DNA from: a bacterium
GTDB lineage: Archaea > Nanoarchaeota > Nanoarchaeia > Woesearchaeales > UBA10216
Direction of reading: 5' to 3'
Length of the DNA stretch: 10,466 nt
Assembly: GCA_024206195.1 (NCBI GenBank)
Contig: JAAGZO010001119.1
Span: 1-10,466 of the forward strand
Part shown: one piece after another, positions 6,184-10,466 of the stretch
Numbering within the stretch: the first letter of the stretch is position 1
How the letters are laid out: every line of letters starts with the position of its first letter
Translations under genes and position numbers: made by a program
The notes under the pieces: model-generated
Database searches by the model: none
The model's input: the letters and a program-made list of their open reading frames with translations, nothing else
What the model was told of the DNA's origin: nothing

Positions 6184-6874
6184 TAGGTTCCCATCTTAAG
6201 AGATTAATTTTTTGCTCTCGGGCTAGGGTAGATCGAGTTAGTGAATATTTCGATTTCTTCACAAAAGTCCGAATGAATTTCAACTTGGCTTCACTGGAAT
6301 CCAGCCCCCGGTTCAAATAACCAATTGCACCTATTAACAAGTCGGTTAGCTGTAGAATTTCAATCTCGTGAGATCTTACAAGCTGGATATCTTGAATAAT
6401 GTCGTTATTAAAATCATACATACTGTTACAAAGCACATCTTTTAATTTTCTGACCTTTTGTCCTCCCAAGGTATCTTTAATGTCTAAAAATATTTTGTAT
6501 TTTATTTGAGGATCAAGTATAAAATGGAGCATTACAAAAAACATTTTATAATACCATGTGTTATAGTCTTCATCATTATCAAATGACAACTTGGATTTGT
6601 TATTTATTATTATCGCTCGAAAATGCAAATCAGGGTGGTTGAAAAAATACTCTAAAATATCTAAGTAAAAGCTGATTTTTCCTGGAGACACTTTTGTCCA
6701 TTTCATCTCAAAGCGAGATTTAAAACCATTTGCAGCCTTAATTTTTCTTATTTCTTGGTTTATCTTCTTGACAAGTCGTTTCGGAACCCAAATAGCACCT
6801 AATACCATAGTATCAGTGAAACTATTCCTCAAGTGACAACTTTCATCACAATATATATTATAAGTTTTTTTCAT
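6152..6874 (-). CDS. DUF3800 domain protein (RNase H-like fold, function unknown)
   Basis: A 240-residue soluble protein of the DUF3800 family. Hallmarks are the N-terminal YxxYCDES (residues 5-12), FEMKWTK (55-61), an acidic strand YKIFLD (126-131) and the LQLTDLLIGAIGY helix (174-186). The conserved acidic residues D10, E11, D131 and D178 could form an RNase H-like metal site; this is family-based inference. DUF3800 proteins are common in phages and defence islands, but their activity is not settled. I start it at ATG 6872-6874 because homologues begin just before the CDES strand; no clear ribosome site is visible, and the in-frame ATG 13 codons upstream (6911-6913) has none either and lies upstream of a possible TATATA -10 (6895-6900). 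The last 32 bases overlap the amber-interrupted partner gene, implying joint expression. Sampled composition is AT-rich. Confidence 0.8.
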   Translation of the reverse strand: MKKTYNIYCDESCHLRNSFTDTMVLGAIWVPKRLVKKINQEIRKIKAANGFKSRFEMKWTKVSPGKISFYLDILEYFFNHPDLHFRAIIINNKSKLSFDNDEDYNTWYYKMFFVMLHFILDPQIKYKIFLDIKDTLGGQKVRKLKDVLCNSMYDFNNDIIQDIQLVRSHEIEILQLTDLLIGAIGYLNRGLDSSEAKLKFIRTFVKKSKYSLTRSTLAREQKINLLRWEPNEQYGSRGNS

Positions 6875-6996
6875 AACGCCAATTGTTAGCTGCTTATATA
6901 AAATAATAAACATTTTTTAAAAGTGTATGAAATATTTTTAATTATTTGCGAATGATGTATCTTAACGTGCTTTCAAATGTTTTGTGATGTCAGTCA

Positions 6997-7207
6997 GGGG
7001 AAGTGGAAGGTAAGGGAAGAGTTGTTTTAGCCTCAAAACGCCGTGCCGGCGAAAAGCCACGCATTTAAAGCCGCTCTAAGCGCTGTTCTTAAGATAAGCT
7101 ATGTCTTGCATTCGGATCTTAAGGCTGTTTAACAGCATCATGCGTATGCGCACTGTGCGTCTGCCCCGCAGGGGCACACACTTCCACTTCCCTTCCCTAC
7201 TTACCCC
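6997..7207. repeat. GC-rich, multi-hairpin element bounded by imperfect inverted repeats
   Basis: The ends can pair: purine-rich GGGGAAGTGGAAGG (6997-7010) faces pyrimidine-rich sequence ending in CTTACCCC (7200-7207), and the 12-mer GGGAAGTGGAAG (6998-7009) recurs exactly as CTTCCACTTCCC (7181-7192). Inside are successive hairpins: GTTTT/AAAAC (7024-7039), CGCCG/CGGCG (7039-7051), CGCT/AGCG (7072-7082), GCTGTTCTTAAGAT (7082-7095) with ATCTTAAG (7116-7123) plus AACAGC (7131-7136), CGCA/TGCG (7149-7159) and TGCCCC/GGGGCA (7162-7176). The base content contrasts sharply with the flanks. No protein is encoded. Candidates are a MITE-like mobile element, a long integron-type attC-like site, a dispersed chromosomal repeat or a structured RNA gene. 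Confidence 0.7.
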
Positions 7208-7493
7208 TTTGATCAGGAACAGAAAATGGCCAATTGCCTATAAATTGCCCAAAGTGCAGGCACTGTAAGTTATTGCTAAGTATTGTGTTAGAGCATAATG
7301 GCCAGGATGGCACTGATTTTATAAAACTTTTCTATAATTATACTTTATACTATATTTATGTATATTTTTTATTTTTCAAAAGTTATGAATTCTTATGGGC
7401 AATGAGCCATATCCCTGTAAGTTGTTGTGTGGTAATGAGTTATAGTGACTGTGGCTTGGGCAGAGTTTGGGCAGGAGGGGCAGAAATGGGATT

Positions 7494-7528
7494 GATATTT
7501 TTTTAATTGAATTATTAAAAAAAATATC
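7494..7528. repeat. A/T-only hairpin ahead of the endonuclease gene
   Basis: GATA followed by seven T and AAT (7494-7507) faces ATT, eight A and TATC (7514-7528), with loop TGAATT (7508-7513). Arms are nearly perfect complements, differing by one base in the homopolymer. It lies 43 bases upstream of the endonuclease start and could act as a bidirectional weak terminator or attenuate endonuclease expression. Confidence 0.5.
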
Positions 7529-7535
7529 CTAACTT
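7507..7535 (+). promoter_or_regulatory. Weak candidate promoter of the endonuclease gene
   Basis: TTGAAT (7507-7512) is followed after 17 bases by TAACTT (7530-7535), placing the transcript start near 7542, about 30 bases before the coding start. The match is modest, which would suit a restriction gene expressed at low level. Confidence 0.3.
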
Positions 7536-7571
7536 AACCCTTAGAAATTTAAGACATTATGAGGTGTTACT

Positions 7572-8471
7572 TTGCCAACGGAACAGAGTTCTATTTCATT
7601 TCCTGCTAACAATAATTTGCCAATAATAGGTCGCTTTCCTACAGAAATATTTGGTTATTCATTTATAAATAAAACTGAAGAAGCAAAAAGTGCCATAGAA
7701 AATCAGTATTGCCCTTTCATTAATTCTGAGTGCAATAAACCTCGCAAAAGTGAGCCACAAATTAAGGTTGGTGTTTGTAGTGTTGGGTACAAAGGTTCGT
7801 TCATGAAAAAGTATGAACCTGTTATTATTTGCCCTAATAGATTAATAGACAAAGCCATTTATACAAAGATAGAGCAGGACTTTTTTCAGGATGATTTAGA
7901 GGCAATTGTCTGGACTACTGAAGTAAACCTTGGTGTGGGGGGGAGTGTCGATTATGCCGCAATAAAGTTAAATCCTGATGGAGGTATAGAAAAATTTGTA
8001 TTTGTCGAATTTCAAGCAGGGGGTACAACAGGTACTCCTTGGGAGGCCGTGTTGGAATTTAAAGAGCTGGGGTATTTTAAAAGTAATAAATATCCATATG
8101 GCATTAATTGGGCTAATGAGTTTTCAAAAACTATGATGCAACAGGTTTATAAAAAGGGTAAGATCATACAATCTCTTAAAAGTAAAATTATATTTGTTGT
8201 ACAAGATTTAGGACTAGAATATATAAAATCTGTTTGTGATATATCAGATTTAAGGAAGGCAAACAATGATGATCCAATTTACTTTTATTCATTTTCACTA
8301 TTTTGGGATGGTAATTCTTCTTGGAAAATCAAATTTAGAGAGAAATTAAGTACAAACGTTGATGGGATAATTAAGATAATAGGTGGCGCTGAGGCAGAAA
8401 AGTATTTATCACTAACCGAATTGAAATTAAATTTATTAAAAAGATTAAAGCTAACAAATTTTAAAGTTTAA
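7572..8471 (+). CDS. NotI-family type II restriction endonuclease
   Basis: A 299-residue enzyme that should cleave unmethylated double-stranded DNA. The first 90 residues carry the NotI-family signature: IFGYSF near 26-31, then CPF and four cysteines C47, C54, C69 (GVCSV) and C87 (IICPNR). In NotI such cysteines bind an iron atom in a fold used for DNA contact. The PD-(D/E)xK-type active site is probably D127 (GGSVDY) with E146-x-Q148 in FVFVEFQAG, an ExQ variant known from enzymes such as BglII. The protein is shorter than NotI (about 380 residues). The start is TTG (7572-7574), with GAGGTG (7561-7566) five bases upstream. It converges on the methyltransferase gene with an 11-base tail overlap. 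NotI relatives cut GC-only or GC-rich sites; the exact site here cannot be read from sequence. Its G+C is very low (about 27% in a sample), suggesting recent acquisition. Confidence 0.85.
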   Translation: MPTEQSSISFPANNNLPIIGRFPTEIFGYSFINKTEEAKSAIENQYCPFINSECNKPRKSEPQIKVGVCSVGYKGSFMKKYEPVIICPNRLIDKAIYTKIEQDFFQDDLEAIVWTTEVNLGVGGSVDYAAIKLNPDGGIEKFVFVEFQAGGTTGTPWEAVLEFKELGYFKSNKYPYGINWANEFSKTMMQQVYKKGKIIQSLKSKIIFVVQDLGLEYIKSVCDISDLRKANNDDPIYFYSFSLFWDGNSSWKIKFREKLSTNVDGIIKIIGGAEAEKYLSLTELKLNLLKRLKLTNFKV

Positions 8472-9558
8472 GACCTGTTTGCAAAGCCAAAAGTTTTTCC
8501 AACCTACTATCAGCCGATCTAAGATATTTATCACTTAAGTCAATACCAATGCCCCTCATTCCAAATTTCATTGCTGCTGCAATAGTACTCCCTGTTCCGA
8601 CAAAGGGATCAAGTACCAATCCTTCTTCCGGGGTTGTAGCCATTAGTGGAATTTTTAACAATTCTTCAGGGAAGACAGCATAATGGTTATCTTTTCTCCA
8701 TAAATCTTCAGGAACAATACTCCAAATATCAGAGGGGAGATATCCTTTAGATTGGCTTTTAAGAAAGAAAAAGCCTTTGTTTTCTAATTCTTTTGCTCTT
8801 CCGCTTACGTTATTTGTGTTACTATGTAGAGTTCTCTGGTTCCCTCGAATTGTCATTCTAAAATCTACTAACTCACCACTTCTCATTTTTTCTAAAACAT
8901 CGTCCAAGGCTTGAATGGCATTTCTCTTTTCATCTTCACTAAGGCTATCAGCATTAATTATTTGCTCTCTATATTTCACTCCACTAACGCCTGTTGCTGA
9001 TGTAATTCGTCCATTAATAATCGTTGCTTTGTTTTTGGGTTTAATTCTGATAGCGTTGTGGTTATAATAGTACTTCCTAGATTTCACAAAATGAAAAATA
9101 TGTTCATACACATCCCTTAACCTATCTTTAGCACTTTGAGTACCTTTCCTTTGATCCCAAATTATATCGTTTCTGAGTATCCATTTTCTTTCTTGCATAG
9201 CAAGTGCCACACGCCAAGGCATCCCCATCAAATTTTTATTATTATATTTGTCTCCGATGTTTAACCAAAATGATCCTCGAGGTTTTAAGACTCTCATAAT
9301 TTCATCTATTATTAATAGAAGTCTAGCAACATACTCTTCAGCTAATGATTCCGAACCAATTGCCTCACATTTATCTTTTTCCGAGATTTCATATTCTCGT
9401 AATTTCCAATAAGGTGGTGAAGTTATAACGCAGTCTATGCATGAATCCGGTAAATTTGATAAGACACTCTTTGAACTGCCATGGATAAGTAAGTATCTAT
9501 TGTCAGAAGTAAAGAAATCATCCAGCTTATTCTTATTATTTAGGTCGTTAATAATCAT
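8461..9558 (-). CDS. Beta-type DNA methyltransferase (probably N4-cytosine), partner of the NotI-like enzyme
   Basis: A 365-residue S-adenosylmethionine-dependent methyltransferase. Catalytic motif IV is TSPPYW (46-51), followed by the target-recognition region (about 170-270), a conserved HYAVFPEELL (292-301), and then SAM-binding motif I DPFVGTGST (317-325) with GIGIDLSDKYL (336-346). The order IV-then-I marks the beta class. The SPPYW form, rather than DPPY, favours N4-methylcytosine, which fits a NotI-type partner whose site is likely made of G and C; N6-adenine cannot be excluded. It should protect the host DNA from the endonuclease. The ATG (9556-9558) overlaps the TGA of the regulator gene as ATGA, so translation is probably coupled and both are transcribed from the promoter at 9779-9807. 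It ends within the tail of the endonuclease gene on the other strand. Confidence 0.9.
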   Translation of the reverse strand: MIINDLNNKNKLDDFFTSDNRYLLIHGSSKSVLSNLPDSCIDCVITSPPYWKLREYEISEKDKCEAIGSESLAEEYVARLLLIIDEIMRVLKPRGSFWLNIGDKYNNKNLMGMPWRVALAMQERKWILRNDIIWDQRKGTQSAKDRLRDVYEHIFHFVKSRKYYYNHNAIRIKPKNKATIINGRITSATGVSGVKYREQIINADSLSEDEKRNAIQALDDVLEKMRSGELVDFRMTIRGNQRTLHSNTNNVSGRAKELENKGFFFLKSQSKGYLPSDIWSIVPEDLWRKDNHYAVFPEELLKIPLMATTPEEGLVLDPFVGTGSTIAAAMKFGMRGIGIDLSDKYLRSADSRLEKLLALQTGLKL

Positions 9559-9746
9559 TCTATCGTATTCTCTAAGTTGATATTCCGTTTTACAGCTTCG
9601 GTTAAAAAACTCTTTTCAGTTAGCCATATTATTACAATATTTCTTATGACTTCAGAGTCACTTTCACCAAATTCTCCTTTGAATTGCTCTAATAATTTCC
9701 ATTGTTTTTCAGTAAAAGAAACCTGAATTCTTTTTGTTGGTTTCAA
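9555..9746 (-). CDS. Ribbon-helix-helix regulator of the restriction-modification operon
   Basis: A 63-residue CopG/Arc-type protein. KRIQVSFT (residues 5-12) is the DNA-contacting strand, WKLLEQFKGEFG the first helix and SDSEVIRNIVIIWLTEKS the second, the usual order for dimeric RHH repressors. I start it at TTG 9744-9746, because the mapped promoter predicts transcription from about 9772; a longer frame beginning at TTG 9789-9791 would put the start codon upstream of the transcript and place the operator inside the gene. A GAGAT about eight bases upstream may serve as ribosome site. The stop TGA is shared with the methyltransferase ATG. Most controlled type II systems use a helix-turn-helix C protein; here an RHH protein takes that place by context. 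Binding to the inverted repeat at 9761-9780 is inference. Confidence 0.75.
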   Translation of the reverse strand: MKPTKRIQVSFTEKQWKLLEQFKGEFGESDSEVIRNIVIIWLTEKSFLTEAVKRNINLENTIE

Positions 9747-9760
9747 GAATAGTATCTCAT

Positions 9761-9780
9761 TTGTGTCGTAAATGACACAA
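9761..9780. promoter_or_regulatory. Operator-like inverted repeat at the regulator promoter
   Basis: TTGTGTC (9761-9767) and GACACAA (9774-9780) form a perfect 7+7 inverted repeat with a 6-base centre. It overlaps the last two bases of the -10 and covers the expected transcription start. Placement and symmetry suit autorepression by the dimeric RHH protein encoded immediately downstream. Confidence 0.65.
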
Positions 9781-9807
9781 TATAAACACAATATCTTGGA
9801 ATGTCAA
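9779..9807 (-). promoter_or_regulatory. Sigma-70-type promoter of the regulator-methyltransferase operon
   Basis: On the minus strand a perfect TTGACA (9802-9807) is separated by exactly 17 bases from TATATT (9779-9784). This is the best promoter match in the window. Transcription should start near 9772, inside the inverted repeat, and read through the RHH gene into the methyltransferase gene. Confidence 0.75.
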
Positions 9808-9977
9808 GTTATTCTAAGTTTTTTTATGTTTTTCCGATCTCTTACCATTTTAAAGTAAACTAGTTTTGTAATTGAAGATAAACTGGCCCAGAATTTTCAG
9901 AGTGGTGGCAAAGAAAGGACAAATTTTTTCTTTAATTTCGGTATAAGAACCATATACAAATAATACGGATCTATACA

Positions 9978-10466
9978 ATGTCCCCATCACTACTTGTTTC
10001 GCTCCAGAAACAAGCCGACAAGATATCCGGACGGGACAAAGACCTATCTCAAGATCTGCTCGCATTTTCCTTCCAAAACTACCGCAACACTCTTAAAAGG
10101 CATGGCAAGAAATTGACGATTGCAGAGCTTACAAACTACATGAAGAACCGCTGCAAGGAGATTAAATCATGTAAACGACACTCTTTCGGCCATGTGAGAA
10201 ACTGGGCTAAATACGATGTCTTCAATAAGCGTAACTACTTCGAAGGTGAGGTAGAAATTCATCATATTCATCATGAGGACAAGGCAGACAATTCTGAGGA
10301 TCCGAATGATGGGCATGGATCAATTAATTCCTTTCTTGCGACGAGGCATTTATTTGAGTATGTGGCGTTTAAAATAACCTTTGAAGAGTATTTAAAAACT
10401 CTGCCACTGTTTGATAAGCAAGTGCTTCAGCTGCGCATTTCAGGCTATAGCTACACCGAGCTTGCC
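9978..10466 (+). CDS. Sigma-70/ECF-like transcription factor, 3' end beyond the window
   Basis: An open frame of 163 codons from ATG 9978-9980 to the window edge; the 3' part is missing. The first 80 residues are helical and charged (SQDLLAFSFQNYRNTLKR, LTNYMKNRCKEIK), recalling the region 2 of sigma factors. A His- and Asp-rich linker (about 90-115, with HHIHHED) follows, then LFEYVAFKITFEEYLKTLPLFDKQVLQLRISGYSYTELA (split here into helices at 125-141 and 145-163), whose ending LxxxGYSYxELA is the start of a region 4 helix-turn-helix. A sigma-like or sigma-derived regulator is the best call. The ribosome site is weak (GGAT eight bases upstream). Sampled G+C is about 47%, unlike the adjacent restriction genes, so it may belong to the host backbone or to a different cargo. 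Confidence 0.6.
   Translation, partial: MSPSLLVSLQKQADKISGRDKDLSQDLLAFSFQNYRNTLKRHGKKLTIAELTNYMKNRCKEIKSCKRHSFGHVRNWAKYDVFNKRNYFEGEVEIHHIHHEDKADNSEDPNDGHGSINSFLATRHLFEYVAFKITFEEYLKTLPLFDKQVLQLRISGYSYTELA

Larger units (their letters stand above)
6875..7571. other. Long gene-free region between the DUF3800 and endonuclease genes
   Basis: Nearly 700 bases. The left quarter is AT-rich leader of the DUF3800 gene. The centre is the hairpin-dense element described separately. The right half (7208-7571) holds an imperfect direct repeat of about 31 bases (7263-7293 and 7415-7445, starting CTGTAAGTTRTTG), GGGCAG repeated three times (7458-7482) and an A/T-only hairpin. A 90-codon plus-strand frame (7234-7506) begins with a CPKCxxC-like stretch, but has a TTG start, no ribosome site and biased later residues; I do not call it. 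Confidence 0.5.

Noticed and set aside
7234..7506. 90-codon plus-strand frame beginning with a CPKCxxC-like segment, reminiscent of the start of zinc-binding transposase proteins
   Set aside because: Only the first dozen residues look protein-like. TTG start, no ribosome site, then Tyr/Phe-rich AT-driven sequence. An insertion-sequence relic cannot be shown.
9747..9791. Longer N terminus for the RHH protein from TTG 9789-9791
   Set aside because: It would place the start codon upstream of the predicted transcription start and put the operator inside the coding region; RHH proteins normally begin a few residues before the DNA-binding strand.
9850..10065. Minus-strand frame of 71 codons opposite the sigma-like gene
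   Set aside because: The plus-strand frame is open for 163 codons to the window edge and has sigma-like segments; this is its shadow.

Overview
The window is a mosaic bacterial accessory region, best read as a defence or genomic island. It shows bacterial-style promoters, Shine-Dalgarno sites and TTG starts. I cannot name the organism. Base composition is patchy: hand counts of 60-base samples give about 45% G+C in the large ATPase gene, about 42% in the recombinase and about 47% in the sigma-like gene at the right edge, but only about 27% in the restriction endonuclease gene. This suggests cargo from several sources in a host that may itself be in the mid-40s.

Left part (1-4252). The possible tail of a plus-strand gene ends at a plus-strand terminator. 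A 141-residue CII-like or other helical DNA-binding-type protein (116-541, minus) follows. After a 433-base AT-rich gap comes a large minus-strand ABC-type ATPase (987-3590). It has Walker A, a CPLC zinc-hook motif, an ABC signature, Walker B, an H-loop, and a C-terminal domain with an R-x3-E...H arrangement like that of the PrrC/RloC anticodon nucleases. Upstream lies a small protein that resembles the ADP-ribosyltransferase fold (3854-4240).

Middle part (4370-7210). A 200-residue, catalytic-domain-only tyrosine recombinase (4481-5083) has three TGATAAGAATA direct repeats just beyond its 3' end and a cluster of GC-rich hairpins just upstream. Next comes a two-gene minus-strand unit: a DUF3800 protein (6152-6874) and an overlapping partner gene (5629-6183). 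The partner is cut by one in-frame TAG codon where its family should have Trp; the frame stays open for 87 more codons. Upstream of DUF3800 sits a roughly 210-base GC-rich, hairpin-dense element closed by imperfect terminal inverted repeats (6997-7207). No gene explains it.

Right part (7494-9807). This is a complete type II restriction-modification system. A NotI-family endonuclease (plus) converges tail to tail, with an 11-base overlap, on a beta-type N4-cytosine or N6-adenine methyltransferase (minus). The methyltransferase is translationally coupled (ATGA overlap) to a small ribbon-helix-helix protein. A near-consensus sigma-70 promoter in front of the regulator overlaps a 7+7 inverted repeat, so the regulator plausibly controls itself and the methyltransferase. 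At the right edge a plus-strand sigma-factor-like gene (9978 onward) runs out of the window.

Taken together, the window carries at least two likely anti-phage modules (the RloC-like ATPase and the NotI-like system), two candidate modules (the ART-like protein and the DUF3800 pair) and a recombinase that could explain their mobility. The least explained items are the structured 6997-7207 element, the amber-interrupted DUF3800 partner and the RHH-controlled restriction operon.
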